Assembly (NCBI RefSeq): GCF_044465595.1
Contig: NZ_JBITLV010000002.1
Location: 372,001 to 436,000 of the forward strand
Reading direction: 5' to 3'
DNA length: 64,000 bases
Source of the DNA: Spongisporangium articulatum
Lineage (GTDB): Bacteria; Actinomycetota; Actinomycetes; Actinomycetales; Kineosporiaceae
Shown here piece after piece: positions 50,857 to 58,594 of this stretch. A program made the position numbers and the translations under genes. Within the stretch, counting starts at the first letter, position 1; the number at the start of each line of letters is the position of its first letter. The notes under the pieces were generated by a model, which saw only the letters and a program-made list of their open reading frames with translations, did not search any database and was not told the origin of the DNA.

Positions 50857-51828
50857 TCAGCTGTCGTCGTCCGCCGAGTCGTAGGCGATGTGGTACGTCG
50901 GACGACCCTGCAGTTGGGTGTAGAGCCGCCCCACGTACTCGCCGAGCAGCCCCAGGCACAGCAGCTGCACGGCCCCGACGGCGGCCACGGCCACGAACGT
51001 CGACGTCCAGCCGGGCACGGTGTGGTCGGTCAGGAACGCGATGAACGCGAACACCAGCATCAGCGCCGTCGCCGCCGCCCCACCGAGCCCGAACCAGGTG
51101 GCCAGCCGCAGGGGCGCCACGCTGAACCCGGTCAGGCTGTCGACGGACAGCCGCAGCATCTTCGACAGCGGGTACTTCGTCGTCCCGGCCGCCCGTTCGG
51201 CCCGGACGTAGCCCACGGTCGTGCTCGGAAAGCCGAGCGCCGGGATGGCCAGCCGCAGCACGCGGTTGGCCTCCGGCAGCCGGTTGATCGCGTCGACGGT
51301 GGCCCGGCTCATCAGCCGGAAGTCACCCGCGTCGGCCGGGACGTGCCCCCCGACCAACCGGCGCATCACGCGGTAGTAGGCCCGCGCCGTCCCGCGCTTG
51401 AAGAAGGAGTCGGTGCTGCGGTCGGACCGGACCCCGTAGACCACGTCGGACGACGTCTCCTCGGCCGCCGCGAGCATCGCGGCCAGCGTCTCGGGCGGGT
51501 CCTGCAGGTCGGCGTCGATGCTGGCGACCCACCGGCCTCGGGCCCGCATCAGCCCGGCGGACAGGGCGGCCTGATGCCCCGCGTTGACCCGCAGCCGGAC
51601 GACGCGCAGCTGGGCCCAGTCCCGGCGGGCCTTCTCCAGCAGCGCCGGCGTCGTGTCCCGGCTCCCGTCGTCCACCACCAGCACCTCGTAGGTGCGCCCG
51701 AGGTCGTCCAGCACCGGCCGCAGCCGCGCGACGAAGAGTTCGACGACGTCCTGTTCGTCGTACATGGGGACGACGACGCTCAGCTCGGGCGCCAAGTCCT
51801 GGGGACGCGCCGGGGTCGGGGAGGTCAC
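50857..51828 (-). CDS. GT2 glycosyltransferase with C-terminal membrane helices (DPM/GtrB-like)
   Basis: 323 aa from the GTG at 51828. The GT-A domain has LSVVVPMYDEQDVVE, VLVVDDGSRDTT and the DxD-containing IDADLQDP; two membrane helices near the C-terminus (AATALMLVFAFIAF and VAVAAVGAVQLLCLGLLGEYVGR) match polyprenyl-phosphate glycosyltransferases of the GtrB/ArnC type. It probably loads a sugar on polyprenyl phosphate for cell-surface glycosylation. The donor sugar is unknown. Confidence 0.92.
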   Translation of the reverse strand: MTSPTPARPQDLAPELSVVVPMYDEQDVVELFVARLRPVLDDLGRTYEVLVVDDGSRDTTPALLEKARRDWAQLRVVRLRVNAGHQAALSAGLMRARGRWVASIDADLQDPPETLAAMLAAAEETSSDVVYGVRSDRSTDSFFKRGTARAYYRVMRRLVGGHVPADAGDFRLMSRATVDAINRLPEANRVLRLAIPALGFPSTTVGYVRAERAAGTTKYPLSKMLRLSVDSLTGFSVAPLRLATWFGLGGAAATALMLVFAFIAFLTDHTVPGWTSTFVAVAAVGAVQLLCLGLLGEYVGRLYTQLQGRPTYHIAYDSADDDS

Positions 51829-51910
51829 CCCCCGAGGGTAGTGGGACGGGTCCGTGCGACACTTCGTGGTCGCAGGCTCATCGAGTTTTCCAAGGGAAGG
51901 ACCCGAGCTG

Positions 51911-52060
51911 ATGTTGGCTCTCACGCTGGCCGCCGCCGCCGAGCAGACCGAGCGCGAGCTGCCCGCTCCCACGTGGGCGTTCGGGGTGGGCGCCCTGGCC
52001 GTGTTCGCCCTGCTCTTCATGGTGACGTGGTTCTTCCGCGGCAACAGCAGCAAGCACTGA
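51911..52060 (+). CDS. small single-pass membrane protein upstream of nadD
   Basis: 49 aa from the ATG at 51911, with GGAAGGA upstream. One membrane helix (AFGVGALAVFALLFMVTWFF) is preceded by an Ala/Glu-rich segment and followed by a basic RGNSSKH tail. Only one base separates its stop from the nadD start, so the two are co-translated. Its function is unknown; small hydrophobic ORFs of this kind are easily missed by annotation. Confidence 0.75.
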   Translation: MLALTLAAAAEQTERELPAPTWAFGVGALAVFALLFMVTWFFRGNSSKH

Positions 52061-52061
52061 G

Positions 52062-52676
52062 GTGATCGACCCGCCGGCGGGCATCTCCCAGGAGGCGCCG
52101 CGCCGGATCGGCGTGATGGGTGGCACGTTCGACCCCATCCACCACGGGCACCTGGTCGCGGCCAGCGAGGTCGGCAGCCGGTTCCACCTCGACGAGGTGG
52201 TCTTCGTGCCGACCGGTCAGCCGTGGCAGAAGGCCGACCGCGACGTCACGCCCGCCGAGCACCGGTACCTGATGACCGTCATCGCGACGGCGTCCAACCC
52301 GCGGTTCACGGTCAGCCGGGTCGACATCGACCGGCCGGGCGTCACGTACACCGTCGACACGTTGCGCGACCTGGCCAAGCAGAACCCGGGCGCCGAGCTG
52401 TTCTTCATCACGGGGGCCGACGCGCTGGAGCAGATCCTGTCCTGGAAGGACAGCGAGGAGCTGTTCTCGCTCGCGTACTTCATCGGGGTCACGCGCCCCG
52501 GGCACGACCTCGACGGGTCGCACCTGCCGCCGGACCGGGTGCGGCTGCTGGAGGTCCCCGCCCTGGCGATCTCCTCGACCGACTGCCGGGCCCGCGTCGC
52601 CGCCGGGGACCCGGTCTGGTACCTGGTCCCCGACGGCGTCGTGCAGTACATCAACAAGCACCGCCTCTACACCTAG
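52062..52676 (+). CDS. nadD: nicotinate-mononucleotide adenylyltransferase
   Basis: 204 aa. It converts nicotinate mononucleotide to deamido-NAD. The nucleotidyltransferase signature is GGTFDPIHHGHL, and ISSTDCR near the C-terminus corresponds to the ISSTxxR motif. It begins at the GTG at 52062; no other start fits the short gap. Its TAG stop overlaps the stop of the convergent MMPL gene (CTAG shared). It is usually followed by rsfS and gpgP; here the MMPL locus of about 3.3 kb intervenes. Confidence 0.96.
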   Translation: MIDPPAGISQEAPRRIGVMGGTFDPIHHGHLVAASEVGSRFHLDEVVFVPTGQPWQKADRDVTPAEHRYLMTVIATASNPRFTVSRVDIDRPGVTYTVDTLRDLAKQNPGAELFFITGADALEQILSWKDSEELFSLAYFIGVTRPGHDLDGSHLPPDRVRLLEVPALAISSTDCRARVAAGDPVWYLVPDGVVQYINKHRLYT

Positions 52677-54838
52677 GCGGGGAGCAACTCCTTCTCCTCC
52701 TCGGCCCGGACGACGGGTGCGGGCTCGGCGGGAGCCGCGCCCTCGACGTCCAGGTGCGGCAGCACCCGGTCCAGCCAGCCCGGCAGCCACCAGTTGGCCC
52801 GGCCCAGGAGGGCCATCGTCGACGGCACCAGGATCATCCGCACGATCGTGGCGTCGATCAGGATGGCCGAGGCCAGCCCGACGCCGATCATCTTGATCAC
52901 GACACCCGGGTCGAGCGCGAAGCCGAGGAACACGCAGACCATGATCGCGGCGGCGCTGGTGATCACCCGGCCGGTCGAGGCCAGGCCCCGGATCACCGAA
53001 CCGTGTGCGTCACCGGTGGCCAGGTAGTCCTCGCGGATCCGGGACAGTAGGAACACCTCGTAGTCCATGCTCAGCCCGAACAGGATGGCGAACATCATGA
53101 TCGGCACCCAGCTGGACACCGGGACGGCGTGCGGCAGGCCGAGAAGTTCTGCGCCCCAACCCCACTGGAACACCGCGACCATCAGCCCGTAGGCCGCGGC
53201 CACCGACAGCAGGTTCATCAGCGCCGCCTTCACGGCCACCACGACCGAGCGGAACACGGTGGTCAGGAACAGCAGCGACAGGGCCACGATGAACGCGACC
53301 ACGAGCCAGAGCCGCGTCGACAGCTGGGCCGAGATGTCGGCCAGCACCGGCATCGTGCCCGTGACGTACGTTCCGTCGGGCAGCACGTCGGCCCGGATGC
53401 GCGTCAGCAGGGCGGTGGTGCGCACGTCGTCCGGCGAGGTGGTCGGTTCGACCACGATCAGGGCGGCCGCGCCGTCCGGGCTGGTCACCGGCCCGTAGGT
53501 CGAGGCGACCCCCGGGACGGCGCCGAGCGCCGCCGTCAGCCCCGGCAGTTGCGCGGGGCTCACCCGGGTGGTGTCGACGGCGACCACCATCGGACCGTTG
53601 GCACCGACGCCGAACTCGGCGGCGGTCAGGTCGTAGGCGCGGCGCACGGTGTTGGACGTGGGCTCGGTGCCGGCGTCCTGCGGGAAGGTGCGCATGTCGA
53701 GCACCGGAGCGGCGAGGGCGAGCAGCACGACCAGCGCGCCGAGCGCCCAGGCCAGCGGACGCCGTCCGACCATCGCGGCCCACCGGTGGGTCGCCGTCTC
53801 CTTGACCACCTCGTGTCCGGTGACGAAGTCACCGGCGAGCACGCGGGCCCGGTCGGCCTTGCGCAGGACGCGCGGCCCGGCCAGGCCGCACAGTGCGGGC
53901 ACCAGGGTCACCGAGGCGATCATGATGGCCAGGACGACGAGCGCCGTCGCGTAGCCGACCGTCGAATAGGTGTTCAGCCCGGCCAGTTTCAGACCCAGCA
54001 GGGAGACCAGCACGGTGGTTCCGGCCAGGATCACCGACAGGCCGGCGGTGGCGTTGGCCCGGGCGGCCGCGGCCCGGCGGTCGAGGCCCGCCTTCAGGCC
54101 CTCGGCGAACCGGGTGACCAGCAGCAGCGCGTAGTCGATGCCGACGCCGAGCCCGACCATCGAGGCGACCGTCGAGCAGAACGTGCTCATCGACGTGACC
54201 GACGCCAGCAGGGTGACGCCTGCCGACCCGATGCCCAGGCCGAACAGGGCGACCACGAGTGGCAGCGCGGCGGCGAGCGCGGAACCGAAGGCGATGACCA
54301 GGATGATCAGCGCCGCGACGATGCCGACCAGTTCCGCGATCCCGCTCGGGGCGCCGGCGTTCTCGTGCACGAAGCCGCCGTACTCGACGGTCAGCCCGGC
54401 GTCCTGCAAGGGCTTTCCGGCCGCCTCCAGCGGCGCGGTCCCCTCGGTGCCCTGGAACTCGGTGACCGGGACGTCGTAGTGGACGCCGACCAGCGCGGTG
54501 TCGCCGTCGGCCGACAGGCGCGTGGCGTCGAGCTCCGCGACGTGCGGGATGGCGGCGAGCCGGGTGCGCAGGCCGTCGACGGCGCTCGCGGCCACCGGAC
54601 CGTGCTCGCTGTGGACGACGATCCGCGCGTCGGCACCGGACTGCGCCGGGAAGTGCCGCACGAGCAGGTCGGTCCCGGCCTGCGACTCGGTGCCGGGGAC
54701 GTTGTAGTCGTCGGCCGCGGTCCCGCCGAACGCGCCGGCCAGGCCGAACGCGACGACGAAGGCCACGACCCAGGCGGCGACGGTGCGCCACGGGTGGGCG
54801 GCGGTCGATCCGCCGATGCGGGCCAGCAGGGTGCTCAT
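52673..54838 (-). CDS. MMPL/RND-family membrane exporter
   Basis: 721 aa with about 12 membrane helices in two MMPL domains, each preceded by a large exported loop. Segments such as GLGVGIDYALLLVTRFAEG and ILFGLSMDYEVFLLSRIRE (helices 4-5 and 10-11) carry the family's conserved Asp-Tyr pairs expected in proton relay. Homologues export lipids or drugs. It diverges from the operon at 55034, and the 195-bp gap holds two operator-like palindromes, suggesting control by the winged-helix protein at 55666. Confidence 0.94.
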   Translation of the reverse strand: MSTLLARIGGSTAAHPWRTVAAWVVAFVVAFGLAGAFGGTAADDYNVPGTESQAGTDLLVRHFPAQSGADARIVVHSEHGPVAASAVDGLRTRLAAIPHVAELDATRLSADGDTALVGVHYDVPVTEFQGTEGTAPLEAAGKPLQDAGLTVEYGGFVHENAGAPSGIAELVGIVAALIILVIAFGSALAAALPLVVALFGLGIGSAGVTLLASVTSMSTFCSTVASMVGLGVGIDYALLLVTRFAEGLKAGLDRRAAAARANATAGLSVILAGTTVLVSLLGLKLAGLNTYSTVGYATALVVLAIMIASVTLVPALCGLAGPRVLRKADRARVLAGDFVTGHEVVKETATHRWAAMVGRRPLAWALGALVVLLALAAPVLDMRTFPQDAGTEPTSNTVRRAYDLTAAEFGVGANGPMVVAVDTTRVSPAQLPGLTAALGAVPGVASTYGPVTSPDGAAALIVVEPTTSPDDVRTTALLTRIRADVLPDGTYVTGTMPVLADISAQLSTRLWLVVAFIVALSLLFLTTVFRSVVVAVKAALMNLLSVAAAYGLMVAVFQWGWGAELLGLPHAVPVSSWVPIMMFAILFGLSMDYEVFLLSRIREDYLATGDAHGSVIRGLASTGRVITSAAAIMVCVFLGFALDPGVVIKMIGVGLASAILIDATIVRMILVPSTMALLGRANWWLPGWLDRVLPHLDVEGAAPAEPAPVVRAEEEKELLPA

Positions 54839-54975
54839 GATCGTTTCCCTCCGAGGAAGTCAGCGTGGTGCTCTCGCCGACGAGGTTGCTCGGGGAGCTT
54901 GGTGATCGACTTGTGGGCCGCTTGCGGGTCGACTTGGGACGTGACTTGAAGTCGCCAGGCCTTGTGATGGCGAGA

Positions 54976-55015
54976 ACTTTGCGATACAAACTTAGAGTAC
55001 TTTGAAGCGCAAAGT
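54976..55015. promoter_or_regulatory. tandem operators ACTTTG-N5-CAAACT and ACTTTG-N5-CAAAGT
   Basis: Two inverted repeats lie in the divergent MMPL/55034 promoter region: ACTTTG at 54976-54981 with CAAACT at 54987-54992 (5 of 6 matching), and ACTTTG at 54999-55004 with CAAAGT at 55010-55015 (perfect). Their centres are 23 bp apart, about two helical turns. The second ends just before the ribosome binding site GAGAGGG, so binding would block the operon's own start. Confidence 0.65.
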
Positions 55016-55033
55016 TGAGAGGGATGAGTGGCG

Positions 55034-55669
55034 ATGATCGATGAGGCGACGAGTGCCGAAGCGGCGAGCGACGACCCGGGGGAGCGGCTGGCTCTGCTGG
55101 ACGCCGAGCGGGCTCGGGTGACGCGGGCGCTGCAGCCCGACCCCCGGGTGATCTACGGGACGTGGGGCCTGGCCTGGCTGGTCGGCTTCCTGGTGTTCTG
55201 GTCGAGCGCGTCGGCGAGTTCTCCGGTGGACACCCCGGTGGCGCTCGCGGCGGTGGTCTACGGGGTCTGCATCCTGGGGGCGATCGTGCTGACGGTCGTG
55301 CACATCTCGCGGCGCACGGCGGGGCGGCGCGGGGTGTCGAGCACGATCGGGGCGATGTACGGGTGGGCGTGGTTCGCCGCCCTGGTCGCCGAGGCAGCGA
55401 TCATCAACGCGCTCTACCAGTACGGCGTCGACCGGAACGTGGGAGCCATTCTCTGGTGCACGATCTCGGGTCTCGTGGTGGGCACGCTGTACATGGCCGG
55501 CGGGGCGATCTGGCAGGACTGGCTGCAGTTCCGGCTCGGCGTCTGGGTGCTGCTGACCAGTGCGGTCGCCGCCTTCGCGGGGTACCCGTCGGTGTACCTG
55601 GTGATGGGGTTCATGGGTGGCGGCGGCTTCCTGCTGGCGGCCCTCTACTACGCGGTGCGGCGGGCATGA
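55034..55669 (+). CDS. multi-pass membrane protein of unknown function
   Basis: 211 aa from the ATG at 55034; the GTG at 55028 is an alternative. A short cytoplasmic N-terminus (ERLALLDAERARVTRAL) precedes six membrane helices. Proteins of this sort are often encoded just before PF13601-type winged-helix regulators in actinobacteria. The stop overlaps the regulator start by ATGA. It may act as a sensor or sequestering partner for the regulator (inference). It faces the MMPL gene across two palindromes. Confidence 0.82.
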   Translation: MIDEATSAEAASDDPGERLALLDAERARVTRALQPDPRVIYGTWGLAWLVGFLVFWSSASASSPVDTPVALAAVVYGVCILGAIVLTVVHISRRTAGRRGVSSTIGAMYGWAWFAALVAEAAIINALYQYGVDRNVGAILWCTISGLVVGTLYMAGGAIWQDWLQFRLGVWVLLTSAVAAFAGYPSVYLVMGFMGGGGFLLAALYYAVRRA

Positions 55670-55962
55670 CGCTTCCCGATCTGGACCCGGTGATCCACCC
55701 GGCGGGGCGGCTGAAGGTCACCGCGACCCTCGCCGCCCTGCCCCGGGGTGACCGGCTGGCCTTCCCGCGACTGCAGAAGCTGCTGGACATGACGGCCGGC
55801 AACCTGTCCACCCACCTGCGCAAGCTGGAGGAGGCCGGGTACGTGGCGGTCGACAAGACCCACGAGGGCCGCACGCCCGTCACGTACCTGTCCCTCACGC
55901 CCGTCGGCCGTCGCGCCCTGGAGGACTACACCGCCGCTCTGCGCGCCCTGCTGGAGGGGTGA
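55666..55962 (+). CDS. winged-helix transcriptional regulator (ArsR/MarR-like, HTH_34 type)
   Basis: 98 aa. A single winged helix: RLKVTATLAALPRGDRLAFP, recognition helix in DMTAGNLSTHLRKLEEAGYV, and wing DKTHEGRTPVTYLSLTPVGRRAL. It is typical of small stand-alone DUF-type regulators. It overlaps the membrane-protein gene by ATGA, so the two are made together. The paired palindromes at 54976-55015 are the obvious candidate binding sites, implying autoregulation and control of the MMPL exporter. Confidence 0.9.
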   Translation: MTLPDLDPVIHPAGRLKVTATLAALPRGDRLAFPRLQKLLDMTAGNLSTHLRKLEEAGYVAVDKTHEGRTPVTYLSLTPVGRRALEDYTAALRALLEG

Positions 55963-55966
55963 ACCC

Positions 55967-56028
55967 GGCGAGTGTCCTCGAAAGTGCGCACGGTAGGGCG
56001 GAAGCGTGCACCCACGAGGGCACTCGCC
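55967..56028 (+). terminator. long imperfect stem-loop between the regulator gene and rsfS
   Basis: GGCGAGTGTCCTCG (55967-55980) pairs with CGAGGGCACTCGCC (56015-56028), 13 of 14 matching, with further inner complementarity (GTGCGCACG/CGTGCAC). It begins 5 bp after the regulator stop codon and resembles the palindrome elements elsewhere in size but shares no core sequence. Confidence 0.55.
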
Positions 56029-56050
56029 CGGTCGTGAGAGGGTGGACGCC

Positions 56051-56434
56051 GTGAGCGCATCGGAACGGGCCCTGGAACTGGCGGAGGTCGCCGCGCGGGC
56101 GGCGTCGGACAAGCTGGCGAACGACATCGCCGCCATCGACGTCAGCGAGCACCTCGTGATCACCGACGTGTTCGTGCTCGCCTCGGCGGCGAACGACCGG
56201 CAGGTGAAGGCCGTCGTCGAGGCCGTCGAGGAGGCGCTGCTGAAGGTGGGCGCCAAGCCGATCCGGCGCGAGGGCGAGCGCGACGGCCGGTGGGTGCTGC
56301 TCGACTTCGGCGACATCGTCGTCCATGTGCAGCACGCCGAGGAGCGCGAGTTCTACTCGCTGGAGCGGCTCTGGCGGGACTGCCCGCCGGTCCAGTTGCC
56401 CGCCGACGTGGTCGGCGCCCCCTCGGAGAACTGA
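56051..56434 (+). CDS. rsfS: ribosome silencing factor RsfS
   Basis: 127 aa, usual length. It binds L14 and blocks subunit joining. The nucleotidyltransferase-like fold shows DIAAIDVSEHLVITDVFVLASA, RREGERDGRWVLLDFGDIVVHV and REFYSLERLWRD. The GTG at 56051 fits the conserved N-terminus. It ends 3 bp before gpgP, in the same order as mycobacterial nadD-rsfS-gpgP. Confidence 0.95.
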   Translation: MSASERALELAEVAARAASDKLANDIAAIDVSEHLVITDVFVLASAANDRQVKAVVEAVEEALLKVGAKPIRREGERDGRWVLLDFGDIVVHVQHAEEREFYSLERLWRDCPPVQLPADVVGAPSEN

Positions 56435-56437
56435 GCC

Positions 56438-57055
56438 GTGGCAGCCGATTTCGTGGTACTGCTGCGCCACGGCCGGACGGCGTCCAACCACGAGGGCCGC
56501 TGGCAGGGGCAGCTGGACGTGCCGCTGGACGAGGTGGGTGCCGGTCAGGCCGTGGCCGCGTCGAAAGCCCTGGCCGCGCTGCTGGAGGGGCTCGACGGCA
56601 AGGTCCGGCTCGTCTCCTCCGACCTGTCCCGGGCGTCGGCCACCGCCGGCGCGCTCGCCGAGACCCTCGGCGTCGACCTCGAGCTCGACCCGCGGCTGCG
56701 GGAGACGGACGCCGGGAACTGGCAGGGCCTGACCGCCGCCGAGATCACCGCGCAGTGGCCCGAGGAGTACGAGGCCTGGCGGGCCGGGCGCGACGTGCCG
56801 TTGGGTGGCGCCGAGACCCGCTCCCAGGCCGGGGCGCGGGCGGCCGCGTGCATCGCCGAGCTGGAGGAGGCGCAGGACGGCGGCACGCTCGTCTGCGTCT
56901 CCCACGGCGCGGCCCTGCGTGGGGCCGTCTGCGAGCTCGCCGGGCTGGGCTGGGAGGCCACCGCGGCCTTCGAGCCGATCGGCAACTGCCACTGGGTGGT
57001 CATGCGCAGGACCGTGCGAGGCTGGCGGATCGTTACGTACAACCAGGGCGTCTAA
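56438..57055 (+). CDS. gpgP: histidine phosphatase, probable glucosyl-3-phosphoglycerate phosphatase
   Basis: 205 aa of the phosphoglycerate-mutase-like superfamily. The catalytic RHGRTASN and the second histidine in VCVSHGAALRGAV are present, with LSRASATAGAL in between. Its position after rsfS equals that of mycobacterial Rv2419c, a glucosyl-3-phosphoglycerate phosphatase acting in methylglucose lipopolysaccharide synthesis. The exact substrate is inferred from synteny only. It is the last gene before the accessory region. Confidence 0.85.
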   Translation: MAADFVVLLRHGRTASNHEGRWQGQLDVPLDEVGAGQAVAASKALAALLEGLDGKVRLVSSDLSRASATAGALAETLGVDLELDPRLRETDAGNWQGLTAAEITAQWPEEYEAWRAGRDVPLGGAETRSQAGARAAACIAELEEAQDGGTLVCVSHGAALRGAVCELAGLGWEATAAFEPIGNCHWVVMRRTVRGWRIVTYNQGV

Positions 57056-57077
57056 CTGGCACTAACGCCTTCACTAT

Positions 57078-57102
57078 TACAAGTTATGGACGACAACTTG
57101 TA
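57078..57102. promoter_or_regulatory. palindrome TACAAGTT-N9-AACTTGTA upstream of the Fic relic
   Basis: Perfect 8-bp arms at 57078-57085 and 57095-57102 in an AT-rich stretch just upstream of the Fic remnant. It looks like an operator or promoter site retained from the intact gene. An ATG at 57086 inside it opens only a six-codon frame (MDDNLY). Confidence 0.5.
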
Positions 57103-57119
57103 CTAACGAGGTCGTCAGT

Positions 57120-57906
57120 GCCCTTTGGAGGCGGTCCGGTCCCCTCGAGCAGGCGGTCCGGTCGGTGGCCGTGCTCGAGACAGTCGGTGCGGCCCACCTG
57201 GCTCCGCTGCGGAGCCTGCTGCTGCGGACCGAGTCGGTCGCCTCGTCGAAGATCGAGCAGATCGAGGCCGGCGTCCGTGACTACTTCCGCGCGCTCAGCG
57301 GGGTGCGCTCGAACCCCTCCGCCGTGGCGATGGCCGCGGCGACCGGTGCGCTCGACCTGCTCGTCGACGCCGTGCCGGTCGGCGGGACGCTGTCCCTCGA
57401 CGACGTCTTGCGGGCGCACCGGGAGCTGATGCGCTCCGACGCTCACGAGTCCGCCCACGCCGGTCGGGTGCAGAACGTCCAGAACTGGATCGGCGGCAGC
57501 GACCACTCACCGCGGGACGCGCTCTTCGTGCCGCCCCCGCCCGAGTCTCGTCTCGGCGTTCGTCAGCGCCGCGCGCGTCGCCGCGGAGGAGTCGCGCACG
57601 ACGGCCGATCGGCTGGCCGAGTTGCCGGGAGAGGGGGCGGAGTCGCTGGGCCGGGTACGAGCGGGTGGCGCGGTCGCCGTCCTGCTCGACGCCTTGCCGG
57701 CCACCCCGGTCGTCTCGGCCGAGGATGTCGAGCGATTGACCCATGGGGGGCGGCTCTACGCGATGCTGCCCAGGCTGGTCGAGGCCAGGGTCCTGGCGCC
57801 CCTGACCGACCGGAAGCGCGACCAGCTGTGGGGAGCGATCGACGTCCTCGACGAGCTGGACGACCTCAACCGCCGCATCGGCCGGCGAGCCCTCGCGGAG
57901 CCCTGA
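57120..57906 (+). pseudogene. Fic-family protein relic lacking the catalytic core
   Basis: The first part (about 57120-57545) encodes a typical Fic N-terminus: LRSLLLRTESVASSKIEQIE, RALSGVRSNPSAV and QNWIGGSDHSPRDALFVPPP. The frame then shifts; the second part (57545-57906) encodes the normal Fic C-terminus (LVSAFVSAARVAAEESRTTADRLAELPGE split across frames, then VLLDALPATPVVSAEDVERL and the winged-helix end). The ~110 residues that should lie between, including the AMP-transfer motif HPFxxGNGR, are absent. No start codon is in frame at the usual N-terminus. This is an internal deletion, so the protein is dead. Confidence 0.85.
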
Positions 57907-57948
57907 CCTGGGGTCTGATCCGGCCCGGCGCGCCGGGGGAGGGCCGAT

Positions 57949-57979
57949 TTGGAGCGGACCCGGGGGCTACCGATAGACT
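57949..57979 (+). promoter_or_regulatory. promoter of tRNA-Ala
   Basis: -35 TTGGAG (57949-57954) and -10 TAGACT (57974-57979) with a 19-nt spacer lie about 47 bp upstream of the tRNA 5' end. Confidence 0.5.
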
Positions 57980-58025
57980 CTTCCAGCTTCGTCGGGCGGT
58001 TCCTCGGAACCGTCCACGACGTGGC

Positions 58026-58102
<77 letters not shown>

Positions 58103-58132
58103 AGAGGCAAGGTTAGAACCTCGGACACGGGA

Positions 58133-58175
58133 AAGAACGCCGTAGCGCAAGCTGCGGCGTTCTTGTTCGTTCTGG
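58133..58175 (+). terminator. intrinsic terminator of tRNA-Ala
   Basis: A 14-bp stem AAGAACGCCGTAGC / GCTGCGGCGTTCTT (58133-58146, 58151-58164) with one T-G pair and a GCAA tetraloop (58147-58150) is followed by GTTCGTTCT. It is the most stable classical hairpin in the window. Confidence 0.85.
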
Positions 58176-58199
58176 ACCTGTTGGCCGAGCTGATCAAAA

Positions 58200-58474
58200 G
58201 ACCAGCTCAGAGCCTCCGCCCGAATATCTGACGTGCTCTCCCCGGGCGCAGCCTTGAAGCCCTCCGAGTCGTCGGCATCTGCTTCCACCTCTCGAACCTG
58301 TGCCGTGATCAACGCTTCGCCCAGGTCAGTGCGCTGAGCCCCGCCGACCAAGATCACGCGGTTCTCATCACAGTCGATCTTGATGCTTTCGAACCAGGCC
58401 TGATTGAAGTCACGACGCACGGTCGCCTCAGCCCACTCGTAGGCCTGTCCGATCGAACTCAGAACGAGGCCCAC
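58200..58474 (-). pseudogene. C-terminal relic of a serine recombinase
   Basis: Reading the minus strand from 58474, the segment LVLSSIGQAYEWAEATVRRDFNQAWFESIKID has the spacing L-x-x-I-x-x-A-Y-x-x-A-x4-RRxFNQAxFExIxID seen at the C-terminal end of site-specific serine recombinases. A TAG stop (58475-58477) cuts the frame just upstream and no recombinase sequence is recognisable beyond it. Downstream the frame runs into the tRNA terminator without a normal end. I infer the scar of an integrated element. The match is by eye and the fragment is short. Confidence 0.45.
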
Positions 58475-58594
58475 CTAACGGATGGTGTGCTCGGTCTCCT
58501 GACCGACGTTGTGCAGCAGTCCCACGCGTTGTAGATCATCCAGCCTCGGGCGTGGCTCCAGTGCGCCATATGTCGCAGCTGGTAACTGTTGCGC

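Noticed and set aside
51854..51910. 19-codon upstream extension of the small membrane protein before nadD
   Set aside because: The ATG at 51911 has a suitable ribosome binding site directly before it and begins a typical short membrane protein; the extension lies over that site.
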